NCBI GenBank assembly: GCA_041484525.1
Contig: JBGPHT010000051.1
Span: 1-46,947, forward strand
Origin: JBGPHT01 sp041484525
GTDB lineage: Bacteria; Acidobacteriota; Terriglobia; Bryobacterales; Bryobacteraceae
Direction of reading: 5' to 3'
DNA length: 46,947 nucleotides
Positions 6,407-14,562 of this stretch are shown here, in pieces. Under the pieces are notes generated by a model that was not told where the DNA came from, searched no databases, and was given only the letters and a program-made list of their open reading frames with translations. The position numbers were made by a program, and so were the translations under genes. Position 1 is the stretch's first letter. Every line of letters begins with the position of its first letter.

Positions 6407-8295
6407 AGACGCCGCGCCACCACCATGGTCATATCGTCCTGCAATTCGCCGGCGCCGGTCCAGTGGTTCACCGCTTCCATGGTGCGCGCGATGAGCTCGG
6501 ACGAATCGGCGTTGGCGTACTTCACGATCAGGTCCTTCAGCCGGTCTTCGCCGAACATCTCGCCGTACGCGTTCTCCGGCTCCACAATGCCGTCCGTGTA
6601 GGCCACCAGCAGATCGCCCTTCTCCATGTGAATCGTCTTTTCGCCATACTTCACCACCGGAAATGCGCCCACCACGGTGCCGGTGGAATCCAGCATCGTG
6701 AGCGTGCTGCCGCGCAGCAGAATCGGCGCCAGGTGCCCGGCGTTGGTGTAGGAAAGCGCGTTCGTGCCTTCGTCGTAGATGGCGAAGTAGAACGTGGCGT
6801 ATTTCTCCGGTGTCGTGTTGGCCCAGAGCTGCCGGTTCAGCGTCGCCACCAGCTTCGCCGTCGAGTAGTGCTGCGGTCCCGCGCCATTGGGGTTGCTCAA
6901 CTGCGTTCGCATCGTCGATTGGATGGTCGCCATCAACAACGCGGCGGAAATTCCTTTGCCCGCCACATCGCCGATGGCGAACGCCAGCGACGAATCGGAG
7001 AGCGCCACAAAATCGTAGTAGTCGCCCGAGACCATGCGGGCCGGATGGCACACGCCTTTCAATTCGAGCGTCTTGGTGAACGGCACGTCCTTGGGGAAGA
7101 GTTGGTCCTGCACTTCGCGCGCGATGGCCAGCTCGGATTCCAGGCGCTCCTTCTCCTTAGCCACCACGATCAGCTTGCCGAGATTCTCCGTCATGGTGTT
7201 GAACGATGCGCCCAGCTCCGCCAACTGGTCGTTGCCCGTCACCGGAATGCGATACGAGAAGTTGCCTTCCTTGACGTGCTGCGTGGCCTCGTACAACTCG
7301 TGAACCGCGCCCGTGATGCTGCGGCTGAGCTTCACACCGGCATATAGCGACGCCATCTCCACGAGCAAGAGCAGACCCACCAGCACGACGAAGATCTGGA
7401 ACGCGAGCTCCGCCCAAAATCCCTTCTGGAAAACCTGTCCGAGCACGGCAGAAATGCGCGTATCCACCAGCAGCGTAATCCTGCGCTGCTCATCCGGCGA
7501 ATCCCATGAGGGCACGTACACCGGATAGAATCCGTTCAGTTCGATATCCGCGAAACTCTGCCGCGGCGGCACGCGCGATTCGCGCGCCGAGGCCACCAGC
7601 GGAACGAAGCTGACTTCCCCGAGTCCGGGTACAAGTGAGGAAAGCACGTCGCTGGTCACCGGCGCGAGCACGGTAATCTCTTCGCCCTGTTCCACGTCGT
7701 GCACCCACGCATACAGGCGGTCCTGATCGCCGTCCTTCTTCACTACCAGTCCGGAGGCGCGTTTCCAGCCGGCGGGCGGATGCGTCAGACGCGAATTGGG
7801 CGGATAGTGCAGCTCGCTCCGGCCCGTCATGTACAGCTCGAAATCCGGGAAACCGTTTCGAAGCAACAGGGCCACACGGCTGAGCGCGGCTTCCGGATCG
7901 CGCCCCGCGGGCGTGTGCAACAGCGCTTCAGCCGGCCTTTGCAGCGTGTTCAGGCGGTGGGTCAGCTCGGTGTTGACCAGGTAGACCGCCATCTGCCCGA
8001 TCACCGCCCAGCCGGCGCTCAACACCAGCGCCAGGATGAGGACGACCGGCACCACCGCGATGAAGAGATACGCGACGATCAGCCGGTTGCGCAGCCGCCA
8101 GATCGCTTTGCGCATGGTACGATGCGCGCCGCGAACAAGCACGATGAGCGCCAGCACGATCGCCAGAAAGCCCATCCAGAATTGCAGGTTGACGGCGAGC
8201 CGCGTGAAGTAGAGCAGCGCGTACAGCGCAAAGCAAACGAGGAAGGCCTGATCGAAGCGGCCGAGCCGCCGCCAGTAATCCAAGCCTTTCCGCAT
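6403..8295 (-). CDS. Membrane sensor PP2C phosphatase (HAMP-SpoIIE, RsbU-like)
   Basis: A 630-residue protein. Two hydrophobic segments lie at the N-terminus (LVCFALYALLYF and the WMGFLAIVLALIVLV region), followed by another (LIVAYLFIAVVPVVLILALVL). A large extracytoplasmic sensor region of about 250 residues follows, then a last membrane helix (LAFQIFVVLVGLLLLVEM). After that come a HAMP domain (KLSRSITGAVHELYEATQHV), a coiled linker (KEKERLESELAIAREVQDQLFP) and the SpoIIE/PP2C catalytic domain with SGDYYDF, GDVAGKG, TNAGH, YTDGI and DDMTMVV. The metal-binding Asp residues are present. Such enzymes dephosphorylate anti-sigma-factor antagonists in partner-switching systems. No partner (RsbV/RsbW) is visible nearby. 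It is coupled to nnr by ATGA. Confidence 0.9.
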   Translation of the reverse strand: MRKGLDYWRRLGRFDQAFLVCFALYALLYFTRLAVNLQFWMGFLAIVLALIVLVRGAHRTMRKAIWRLRNRLIVAYLFIAVVPVVLILALVLSAGWAVIGQMAVYLVNTELTHRLNTLQRPAEALLHTPAGRDPEAALSRVALLLRNGFPDFELYMTGRSELHYPPNSRLTHPPAGWKRASGLVVKKDGDQDRLYAWVHDVEQGEEITVLAPVTSDVLSSLVPGLGEVSFVPLVASARESRVPPRQSFADIELNGFYPVYVPSWDSPDEQRRITLLVDTRISAVLGQVFQKGFWAELAFQIFVVLVGLLLLVEMASLYAGVKLSRSITGAVHELYEATQHVKEGNFSYRIPVTGNDQLAELGASFNTMTENLGKLIVVAKEKERLESELAIAREVQDQLFPKDVPFTKTLELKGVCHPARMVSGDYYDFVALSDSSLAFAIGDVAGKGISAALLMATIQSTMRTQLSNPNGAGPQHYSTAKLVATLNRQLWANTTPEKYATFYFAIYDEGTNALSYTNAGHLAPILLRGSTLTMLDSTGTVVGAFPVVKYGEKTIHMEKGDLLVAYTDGIVEPENAYGEMFGEDRLKDLIVKYANADSSELIARTMEAVNHWTGAGELQDDMTMVVARRL

Positions 8296-8340
8296 AGATT
8301 CAGCCTAACGTATGTGATGTGGTGGTGCAGGCGTTTCGGG

Positions 8341-8826
8341 CTATGAAAAATCGATGCGCGCGATCACCATCTGGGGCATGACCTGGTTCCAGCTCCCCGG
8401 TATGTTGTCGAACGGCAGCCGGAAGGCCTTGGTTTCGCCGGGCGCCAGCTTTCCCATCTTCTTGCTCACGATCGGCACGCGCTCGCGCAGCACCACCTGC
8501 CCGTACGCATCGTAGAACACGCAGTTGATCTCGACCAGCTCCAGAATGCGGTCGCCGCCGTTGGTGATCTTGCCCGTGATCTCGACCACCGCTTGCTTCA
8601 GGTAGCTTTCGTGCGCCTCGATGTTGGCATCGGTGAGCCGCAGGTTGCGGACGTACGCCTTGGCGTCCCCGGTCAACGGAGCGGGCGCGCCGGCCGGCTG
8701 TTTTGCGAGATATTCGAGATAGACGAACCCTGCGATGCCCGCCACCAGCACCAGCGCTATCGCGATGGCTGCGGGCGGAATGGAGGCCCGCTCCTTCACC
8801 ACGGACGCAGTTTTATTTGCCGCCAA
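8341..8826 (-). CDS. Single-pass membrane protein with FxLYD/DUF2393-like domain
   Basis: A 161-residue protein. A short cytoplasmic start is followed by one membrane helix (about 18-40, AAIAIALVLVAGIAGFVYL) and then an extracytoplasmic immunoglobulin-like domain: VRNLRLTDANIEA, VEITGKITNGGDR, VEINCVFYDAYGQVV, and a closing GETKAFRLPFDNIPGSWN. The domain resembles the FxLYD/DUF2393 families of unknown function often seen in Acidobacteriota. Its start overlaps the end of the TldE-like gene by 14 nt, so it belongs to the same transcript. The sequence shows no enzymatic motif. It could be a structural or scaffolding part of the cell envelope. Confidence 0.6.
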   Translation of the reverse strand: MAANKTASVVKERASIPPAAIAIALVLVAGIAGFVYLEYLAKQPAGAPAPLTGDAKAYVRNLRLTDANIEAHESYLKQAVVEITGKITNGGDRILELVEINCVFYDAYGQVVLRERVPIVSKKMGKLAPGETKAFRLPFDNIPGSWNQVMPQMVIARIDFS

Positions 8827-10165
8827 CTGTCATCTCTCCGATCTTCAGTGTAGGCGCCGCCACCGCGCCGCGAAACTCCAGGTCGCTGCCCACCGCCTGG
8901 ATGTCCAGCAGCATGTCCTTCAGGTTTCCCGCGATCGTGACCTCGGAGACGGCAAACGCCAGTTCGCCATTGCGGATCCATTGTCCCGAGGCGCCGCGCG
9001 AGTAATCGCCGGTTACGATGTTCACCCCGAACCCCATCAGCTCGGTCACGTAGAATCCGTTGGCAACGCCGGCGATAATCTGCTCCGGCGTTTGGACTCC
9101 CTTTTCCAGGAAAAAGTTCCCGTGCCCGATTCCCGCGTTGCCCGTCAGCCCGCGCGACGCGTTGCCCGTGGTCTTCGTCCCCAGCTTGCGCGCCGCATAG
9201 CTGTTCATCAGGTAGCTCTTGAGCACGCCGCGCTCGATGACGACCGTACGCTGCGAGGGCACGCCTTCGTCGTCGAAGGGCGATGTGCCGAACAGGCCCG
9301 GGATGGTGCCGTCGTCGATCAGGGTGACCGTTTCGCTCGCGATCCGTTCGCCCAGCTTGCCCGCCAGGAACGATTCGTGGCGGTAGATCGACATGCCGTG
9401 AACGGCTTCGTAAAGGCTGTTAAGCAGCGACTGCGCTGTGCGCGGCTCGAACACCACCGGCGCCTTTTGCGTATCCACCTTGACGGCGTTGAGGCGCCGC
9501 AGGGCGCGCGCGGCGGCCAGCCGGCCCACCTGCTCGGGCGGCTCCAGCCCGGCGAAACCGCGCGCCATCGTGTACCAGTAGTCGCGCTCCATCGATTCGC
9601 CCTCGCGCGCCACCGGCACGGTCGAGAGCGAACAGTAACTGCTGCGGTATTCGCCGTTGAACCCGCGGGAATTGGCGAAAATGTGGCGGCCCACGTGGTT
9701 ATCGAACGAGGCGCCTTCGGAGTTGGAAATGCGCGGATCGGCGTCGAGCGCCGCGCCCTCCGCGCGCTTCGCGGTGTCGATCTTGAAGCCGGTTTCAAGC
9801 TGTTCCACGTCCGCTGAGTAGAGCTTCAGATCGCCCTCGATCCTGCCCATCTCCTCCGGTTCGGGAAGCCCGGCATGTGGATCCTCGGTGGTGATGTCGG
9901 CCAGTTCGATGGCGGATTTGACCAGCAGATCCAGGCCCTCGCGTGAAAGATCGGAAGTATAGGACGCACCTGTCTTGCGCCCGATGAGGATGCGCAGCCC
10001 CGCCGCGCGTGAGCCCGCCTCCTTCAGGTTTTCCAGTTCGCGCATGCGGACGTTGGCGGAGAATTCGTCGCCCTCCGCGATGGTGCACTCGGCATCGGTC
10101 GCGCCCGCCGCCTGCGCCCGCTTCACGATGTCGGCTGCCATTTCCGAGAGGTGGTTCCCGCTCAC
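8813..10165 (-). CDS. TldE/PmbA-family metalloprotease partner subunit
   Basis: A 450-residue PmbA/TldE protein. Early features are DAECTIAEGDEFSANVR and LRILIGRKTGASYTSD; late ones are GTSPFDDEGVPSQRTVVIERG and GNASRGLTGNAGIGHGNFFLE, ending in LKIGEMTVGGK. As in other TldE proteins no HExxxH motif is present; the zinc site is in TldD. The start is taken as GTG 10165, overlapping the tldD stop (GTGA); ATG 10141 eight codons in is an alternative. TldD and TldE form a heterodimeric peptidase that trims small unfolded peptides, such as the microcin B17 leader and CcdA. No cognate peptide substrate is recognised here. Confidence 0.88.
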   Translation of the reverse strand: MSGNHLSEMAADIVKRAQAAGATDAECTIAEGDEFSANVRMRELENLKEAGSRAAGLRILIGRKTGASYTSDLSREGLDLLVKSAIELADITTEDPHAGLPEPEEMGRIEGDLKLYSADVEQLETGFKIDTAKRAEGAALDADPRISNSEGASFDNHVGRHIFANSRGFNGEYRSSYCSLSTVPVAREGESMERDYWYTMARGFAGLEPPEQVGRLAAARALRRLNAVKVDTQKAPVVFEPRTAQSLLNSLYEAVHGMSIYRHESFLAGKLGERIASETVTLIDDGTIPGLFGTSPFDDEGVPSQRTVVIERGVLKSYLMNSYAARKLGTKTTGNASRGLTGNAGIGHGNFFLEKGVQTPEQIIAGVANGFYVTELMGFGVNIVTGDYSRGASGQWIRNGELAFAVSEVTIAGNLKDMLLDIQAVGSDLEFRGAVAAPTLKIGEMTVGGK

Positions 10166-11592
10166 GCCGTGCCCCCCACGGTCATCTTGTCGATCTTGAT
10201 GGTCGGAATCCCCACGCCCACCGGTACGCTCTGCCCTTCCTTCCCGCACACCCCGATGCCTTCGTCCAACCGCAGATCGTTCCCTACCATGCTGACGTAT
10301 TTCAGCGCCTCGGGACCGTTGCCGATCAGCGTCGCATTGCGCACTGGCCGCGTCAGCTTGCCGTCTTCAATGAAGTAACTCTCGGAGGCCGAAAACACGA
10401 AGTTGCCGCTCGTGATATCGACCTGTCCACCGCCGAAATTCACGCAGTACAAACCCTTGGGCACGGAGCGGATGATCTCTTCCGGATCGCTTTCTCCGGC
10501 CAGCATGAAGGTGTTGGTCATGCGCGGCATGGGAATGTGTGCGTAGCTTTCGCGCCGCCCGCTGCCCGTGGATTCCGAGCCGAGTAGCGTGCTCGACAGC
10601 TTGTCCTGCAGGTACCCGCGCAGCACCCCGTTTTCGATCAGCACGTTGCGCTGCGTGGCGTGGCCTTCGTCGTCCACGTTGAGCGAGCCGCGGCGTCCGT
10701 TGAGCGTGCCGTCGTCCACCACGGTGCACAATTCGCTCGCTACTTTCTGGCCGATGCGCCCACTGAAAGCCGAGACGCCCTTCCGGTTGAAGTCGGCTTC
10801 GAGCCCGTGCCCCACCGCCTCGTGCAGCAGGATGCCCGGCCAACCTGGACCGAGGACCACCGTCATCTCGCCCGCCGGCGCGTCCACCGCGTCCAGCATG
10901 ACTACTGCCTCGCGCGCCGCCTCGGTAGCGAAATGTTCGGGAGTCTTATCGTTGAGGAAGAAATCCAGCTCGACGCGTCCTCCGCCTCCCGCATGCCCGC
11001 GTTGCGGCGACCCGCCGTTCAGCCGCGCTAGCGCAGAAACACTCAGCCGTGCCAGCGGCTGCCGGTCGAGCGTCAGGACGCCCTCGCTAGTCGCGACCAT
11101 GACGTGCCGCAAGTTGTCCGCGTACGTGGCCTGGACCTGAAAGATGCGCGGATCGTAAGCCCGTGCCGCGCGGTCGGCGCGCTTCACCAGATCCACCCGC
11201 TCCGCAAACGCCGTCTCGGTGGGCGCCGTCACCACCGGATAGAGATTGTGCCGATTGCCCTCATTGAGCCCAAACTTCTCAACCTTGCTCGGACCGGCCG
11301 CGATGTACGCCGCCACCCGCGCCGCCTTGCGAATCTTCTCGGGCGACAGATCGTCGCTGTAGGCGTACCCCGTCCGCTCCCCCGCGATCACTCGCAGTCC
11401 GACCCCCATCGAAACGCCCTGTGCCGCGCTCTTGACGATCGATTCATCGATGCTGATGGAACTCGTCTGGAGATATTCGAAATACAAGTCCGCGTAATCC
11501 CCGCCCTGGGAAAGCGCCTCTCCGAGGTATGTTTCCAGGTTCTGCCGTGACAAGCCGAAACGCAACGCGAAGATCGAGTCTGAGAACTGCAT
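10162..11592 (-). CDS. tldD: TldD metalloprotease subunit
   Basis: A 476-residue protein of normal TldD length. The key site is GILLHEAVGHGLEADF, giving the family's HExxxH zinc motif. Also present are FSGRIGQKVASELCTVVDDGT, NVLIENGVLRGYLQD, GSGRRESYAHIPMPRMTNTF and the C-terminal signature KIDKMTVGGT. Together with the overlapping downstream TldE it should form the TldD/E peptidase, in which peptides are threaded through the dimer cavity. The gene starts at ATG 11592, about 60 nt past the end of gmd, so it may have its own promoter. The same C-terminal tail motif (MTVGG) closes both subunits. Confidence 0.92.
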   Translation of the reverse strand: MQFSDSIFALRFGLSRQNLETYLGEALSQGGDYADLYFEYLQTSSISIDESIVKSAAQGVSMGVGLRVIAGERTGYAYSDDLSPEKIRKAARVAAYIAAGPSKVEKFGLNEGNRHNLYPVVTAPTETAFAERVDLVKRADRAARAYDPRIFQVQATYADNLRHVMVATSEGVLTLDRQPLARLSVSALARLNGGSPQRGHAGGGGRVELDFFLNDKTPEHFATEAAREAVVMLDAVDAPAGEMTVVLGPGWPGILLHEAVGHGLEADFNRKGVSAFSGRIGQKVASELCTVVDDGTLNGRRGSLNVDDEGHATQRNVLIENGVLRGYLQDKLSSTLLGSESTGSGRRESYAHIPMPRMTNTFMLAGESDPEEIIRSVPKGLYCVNFGGGQVDITSGNFVFSASESYFIEDGKLTRPVRNATLIGNGPEALKYVSMVGNDLRLDEGIGVCGKEGQSVPVGVGIPTIKIDKMTVGGTA

Positions 11593-11653
11593 ATTCTCAG
11601 GCTACCAGGAAAGCGCCCGGAGCCAGACACGTCAAGTCGCAGCGAAAGGGTGC

Positions 11654-12676
11654 CTACCTTCCCCCAGCCCCCGGCCCCTGGCCCCCGGCCCCCTTTTGCT
11701 TTACTCCCAGCGCCCGGCAATCCTCATCCACCATCTCTCGCACCAGCGACGGAAAGTCCGTCTCATGCGTCCACCCCAGCACCCGATGGGCCTTCGACGG
11801 ATTCCCGCGTAACAAATTTACCTCGGCCGGCCGGAAGAGCTGCTCGTCGCTCTTCACATACTGGCGGTAGTCCAGACCGGCGTGCGAAAACGCCAGTTCG
11901 ACGAATTCGCGTACGGAATGACACTCTCCGGTCGCCACCACGTAATCGTCGGGCGAAGGCTGCTGAAGCATCCGCCACATGGCATCGACGTACTCGCGCG
12001 CATGTCCCCAGTCGCGTTGCGCTTCGAGGTTTCCCAGATTCAGTGCACCCGATTGTCCCGCCAGGATGCGGGCAACGCCAGACGTGATCTTGCGCGTCAC
12101 GAATTCGTAACCGCGCCGCGGCGATTCGTGGTTGAACAGGATCCCGCTCGACGCGTGCATACCGTACGCTTCGCGATAATTGCGCGTCAGATCGAAACCC
12201 GCCACCTTGCTGATGCCGTATGACGACCGCGGATGAAAACGCGTCCGCTCGTCCTGCGGGGTCTCCTCCACCTGGCCGAACATTTCGCTCGATCCCGCGA
12301 AGTAGAACCGGCAATTGGGCGCGAGCGATTTCATCGCTGCCAGCAGGAAATGAGTCCCGTTGATGTTGGTGTTCAGGGTGGAGAATTCGTCATCGAACGA
12401 ATAGCTCACAAAGCTCTGAGCGGCAAGGTGATAGCACTCGTCCGGCTGGACGTCCTGGATGACCCGGTGAATGCTGGCATAGCTTTCGAGGGACGCCGCA
12501 TGCAGTACCAGGCGGTCGCGCACATCCTTCAGTCGGGAAAGGCGGTGGTCGGGGTCCTCGAGCGCCACCCGCCGTACCACTCCGTGGACCTCATAGCCCT
12601 TGGCCACCAGGCTTTCCGAAAGATAGGAGCCGTCCTGGCCCGTAATTCCTGTAATCAGAGCGCGTTTCGCGGACAT
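11654..12676 (-). CDS. gmd: GDP-mannose 4,6-dehydratase
   Basis: A 340-residue extended SDR. The nucleotide loop is GITGQDGSYLSE near the N-terminus. The catalytic serine region is FAGSSEMFG, the Tyr/Lys pair is in SSYGISKVAG, and substrate elements are NHESPRRGYEFVTRKI and LGNLEAQRDWGHAREYVDAM. The enzyme converts GDP-D-mannose to GDP-4-keto-6-deoxymannose, the branch point to GDP-fucose, rhamnose or perosamine for surface glycans. True Gmd homology ends around VREMVDED; the last 17 or so residues are Gly/Gln/Pro low complexity encoded by the adjacent C/G-run tract. No GDP-fucose synthase gene lies next to it. Confidence 0.9.
   Translation of the reverse strand: MSAKRALITGITGQDGSYLSESLVAKGYEVHGVVRRVALEDPDHRLSRLKDVRDRLVLHAASLESYASIHRVIQDVQPDECYHLAAQSFVSYSFDDEFSTLNTNINGTHFLLAAMKSLAPNCRFYFAGSSEMFGQVEETPQDERTRFHPRSSYGISKVAGFDLTRNYREAYGMHASSGILFNHESPRRGYEFVTRKITSGVARILAGQSGALNLGNLEAQRDWGHAREYVDAMWRMLQQPSPDDYVVATGECHSVREFVELAFSHAGLDYRQYVKSDEQLFRPAEVNLLRGNPSKAHRVLGWTHETDFPSLVREMVDEDCRALGVKQKGAGGQGPGAGGR
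11661..11693. repeat. C/G-run low-complexity tract of Pro/Gly-codon type
   Basis: This is a run built from C3-C5 blocks separated by AG, GG or TG dinucleotides (CCCCCAGCCCCCGGCCCC pattern). It lies at the 3' end of gmd and, read from the minus strand, codes the tail GAGGQGPGAGG of that protein. It separates gmd from tldD and is followed by CTTTTGC. Such tracts look like slippage-prone intergenic sequence rather than coding sequence, and suggest that the natural Gmd stop was lost or moved. Confidence 0.6.
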
Positions 12677-12776
12677 GTGGAGATAATAGTATCAGGTAGA
12701 TGTCCACTTCTGGGGAGGAGCGCGGCGCCGTACACCGAAAACCCAATCTCCCCTTTTGCGTTTACCCTCAAAGCTT

Positions 12777-12803
12777 TGTAACCTGACTACTTGCCGGTAC
12801 GCC
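12777..12803 (+). promoter_or_regulatory. Possible ECF-type promoter upstream of the sigma-factor gene
   Basis: TGTAACC at 12777-12783 is followed, at the spacing used by ECF promoters (AAC to CG, 17 nt), by TACGCC at 12798-12803. Many ECF sigma factors recognise an AAC-containing -35 and autoregulate, so this could be a self-activated promoter. The match is short and only one instance was found in the window; treat it as a weak candidate. Confidence 0.25.
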
Positions 12804-12854
12804 ATACCAATCGGAGGACTTGCACCTTTCGGATGCCGGCACTCACGGTGCGGC

Positions 12855-13463
12855 ATGCTGGTTGATTTCGAAGTGATCAGGCGCGCGCAGAAGGGCGATA
12901 GCGCGGCTTTCAACGAAATCGTACTGACTTACCGGAAGCGCATTCTGGGGACGATCACCCGTTTGATCGCCCGCCCGGAGGATGTCGAGGATGTCGCGCA
13001 GGAAGTTTTCTTGCGGCTTTATTTTTCTCTCGATCAGCTTCGGACGGCGGAGGTCTTTGAACCTTGGTTGTATCGACTGACGCAGAACGCGGCTTATGAT
13101 TATCTGCGTAAGCAGCGGCGGCGTCCGGAGTTCCGCATGTCCGATCTGTCGGAGCAGCAAGTGGTGATGGCCGATGCTGTGGCGGGCGGGAAAGCGGACC
13201 ACGAGGAGCAGCATCAGAAGAAGATTCGGGAAGCGGTGGATTCGTTACTCGGGTCGGTTTCCGATGCCGACCGGATTCTGCTGATGTTGAAGGAAGTGGA
13301 AGGGCTTTCGCTGAAAGAACTTGAAAAGATCTACAAGGTCAACGAAAATGCTCTTAAGGTCAGATTATTCCGAGCCCGGCAGCGGGTTTTGAAGGCCTTC
13401 GGAGCGGCGGAGAAGAAAGAGGGAGGGAGCCGGGTAAATCCCGGTGGTCAGCCTGAGGTATAA
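12855..13463 (+). CDS. ECF-like RNA polymerase sigma-70 factor
   Basis: A 202-residue two-domain sigma factor. Region 2 (about residues 10-85) contains FNEIVLTYRKRILGTITRLI, EDVEDVAQEVFLRLYFSL and WLYRLTQNAAYDYLRKQRR. Region 4 (about 125-185) contains SLLGSVSDADRILLMLKEVEGLSLKEL and ALKVRLFRARQRVLKAF. There is no region 1.1 or 3, as expected for ECF sigmas. ATG 12855 was chosen because conserved sequence starts there (MLVDFEVIRRAQKGD). A small hairpin ends against this ATG, and a 9-codon ORF (12833-12862) overlaps the start. The gene is followed immediately by a small membrane protein, the usual place of an anti-sigma factor. Confidence 0.9.
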   Translation: MLVDFEVIRRAQKGDSAAFNEIVLTYRKRILGTITRLIARPEDVEDVAQEVFLRLYFSLDQLRTAEVFEPWLYRLTQNAAYDYLRKQRRRPEFRMSDLSEQQVVMADAVAGGKADHEEQHQKKIREAVDSLLGSVSDADRILLMLKEVEGLSLKELEKIYKVNENALKVRLFRARQRVLKAFGAAEKKEGGSRVNPGGQPEV

Positions 13464-13464
13464 T

Positions 13465-13806
13465 ATGCATCCGATGGGCGGCAGCGACGAACAAAGACTC
13501 GATGCCCTGTTCCGGGCGTACCACGAGGCGTGTCCCACGCCTGAGGCGAGCGCTAATTTCATGCCGAAACTGTGGGCGGGGATCGAATCCCGGCAGCGGT
13601 TCACCTTCTCGTTCAGCCGCATGGCGAATGGGTTCGTGACAGCGGCGCTGGCCCTGTCGATCGCGCTCGGGATGTACATGTACATGCCGCACGCCAACAC
13701 CTCCTATTCCGAGAGCTACATCGAGGCCTTGGCGGAAGCGCGGCCTATCGACGCTCCTGAAATCGTTGGCACAGTCAGCCTGGAGATTTCCGATCGAGGG
13801 CGGTGA
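13465..13806 (+). CDS. Small single-helix membrane protein, probable anti-sigma factor
   Basis: A 113-residue protein beginning one base after the sigma stop (TAATATG), so translation is coupled. It has an N-terminal soluble part (SDEQRLDALFRAYHEACPTPEASANFMPKLWAGIESR), one membrane helix (about 56-75, GFVTAALALSIALGMYMYM) and a short outer tail. No zinc-binding HxxxCxxC anti-sigma motif is present. Position, topology and size suggest a membrane anti-sigma factor for the ECF protein. This is inference from context; the sequence itself belongs to no family recognised here. The following periplasmic Spy-like gene fits an envelope-stress unit. Confidence 0.55.
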   Translation: MHPMGGSDEQRLDALFRAYHEACPTPEASANFMPKLWAGIESRQRFTFSFSRMANGFVTAALALSIALGMYMYMPHANTSYSESYIEALAEARPIDAPEIVGTVSLEISDRGR

Positions 13807-13814
13807 CCTGACTA

Positions 13815-14243
13815 ATGCCCAGATCTAAATTGTCCGCAATCGTTTCGTTGCTCTTGGTGTTCCTTAGCGGAGCGCTGGTTGGGGCTTTGGCCCACCGCCT
13901 CTACATGGTGAACACGGTCGTCAGTGCCTTGCCGGGCGCAAGGCGGCCTGATCCTGAGGAAGTCCGCAAGCACGTGGTGGACGAGATGCGCCAGCGCGTC
14001 AAACTCGACGATGCCCAGGTGCAGCAGTTACAACAGATCTTCACTCACACGCGGGAGCGGTTCGACGAGATGCACAAGCGAATGAACGAGGAAGGCCGCG
14101 GCATCTGGGACAAGCAAGTGGACGACGTCAAGCAGATCCTGCGTGCCGGCCAAGTCCCGCTCTACGACCAGTTGCGCGCCGAACACGACGCCGAACGTCA
14201 GAAGCGCCACCAACAGCAGAAAGAACGGGAAAAGTCGCGGTAG
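13815..14243 (+). CDS. Spy/CpxP-like periplasmic protein (membrane-anchored, coiled coil)
   Basis: A 142-residue protein. One N-terminal membrane or signal helix (SAIVSLLLVFLSGALVGALA) is followed by a charged helical region: DPEEVRKHVVDEMRQRVKLDDAQVQQLQQIFTH, then RERFDEMHKRMNEEG and VDDVKQILRAGQVPLYDQLRAEHDAER. The pattern, in which a helix pair is separated by an LT/LDDAQ-type turn, is that of the Spy/CpxP/heavy-metal-resistance family, periplasmic chaperones or metal sensors. Only 8 nt separate it from the putative anti-sigma gene, so all three genes form one operon. Its role here is probably extracytoplasmic stress sensing or folding aid. Confidence 0.6.
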   Translation: MPRSKLSAIVSLLLVFLSGALVGALAHRLYMVNTVVSALPGARRPDPEEVRKHVVDEMRQRVKLDDAQVQQLQQIFTHTRERFDEMHKRMNEEGRGIWDKQVDDVKQILRAGQVPLYDQLRAEHDAERQKRHQQQKEREKSR

Positions 14244-14267
14244 CCGGACCCGGGCGGCTTACGCCTT

Positions 14268-14504
14268 CTACTGTTTCTCAGCTACTGCCTTCTTAGCCGC
14301 GCGCGACACTGCGTACTTCCTCTCGAACTTATCCACTCTTCCGGCTGTATCGATCAGCTTTTGTTTGCCGGTAAAGAACGGGTGGCACGAGGAGCAGATT
14401 TCCACGCGAATATCGCCCTTGTGGGTCGAACGCGTCTTGAAGGTGTGTCCGCAGGCGCAGATAACGTTGATTTCGCTGTAAGCGGGGTGAATAGCAGCCT
14501 TCAT
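14268..14504 (-). CDS. rpmE: 50S ribosomal protein L31 (zinc-binding form)
   Basis: A 78-residue basic protein. It has the zinc cysteines C16, C18, C37 and C40 (VICACGHTF and EICSSCHPFFTGKQ), and MKAAIHPAYSE at the start, all diagnostic of the C+ (zinc) form of bL31. The tail is rich in lysine and alanine. It has its own sigma-70-like promoter (TTGGGC-N16-TATACT) and an SD-like AAAGGA, directly after a terminator. It is therefore transcribed independently of the putative small-RNA unit upstream. It converges with the Spy-like gene, 24 nt away. Confidence 0.95.
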   Translation of the reverse strand: MKAAIHPAYSEINVICACGHTFKTRSTHKGDIRVEICSSCHPFFTGKQKLIDTAGRVDKFERKYAVSRAAKKAVAEKQ

Positions 14505-14534
14505 GGGATTACAGGGATCCTTTCGAGAAATTTC

Positions 14535-14562
14535 AGTATAGCAGAGCGATCGCGCTGCCCAA
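14535..14562 (-). promoter_or_regulatory. Sigma-70-like promoter of rpmE
   Basis: On the minus strand TTGGGC (14562-14557) and TATACT (14540-14535) are separated by 16 nt. The predicted start lies about 24 nt before the rpmE ATG, leaving room for AAAGGA as ribosome-binding site. The -35 lies immediately after the T-rich tail of the upstream terminator. Confidence 0.55.

Noticed and set aside
6407..7051. N-terminal extension of the Nnr frame over 215 codons
   Set aside because: The extension lies wholly inside the SpoIIE gene and reads as Arg/Gly/His-rich nonsense. The real start is the coupled ATG at 6406.
8735..9817. Plus-strand 360-codon frame opposite TldE
   Set aside because: Translation is a His/Arg/Val-rich shadow of the TldE gene, with no ribosome-binding site or motif.
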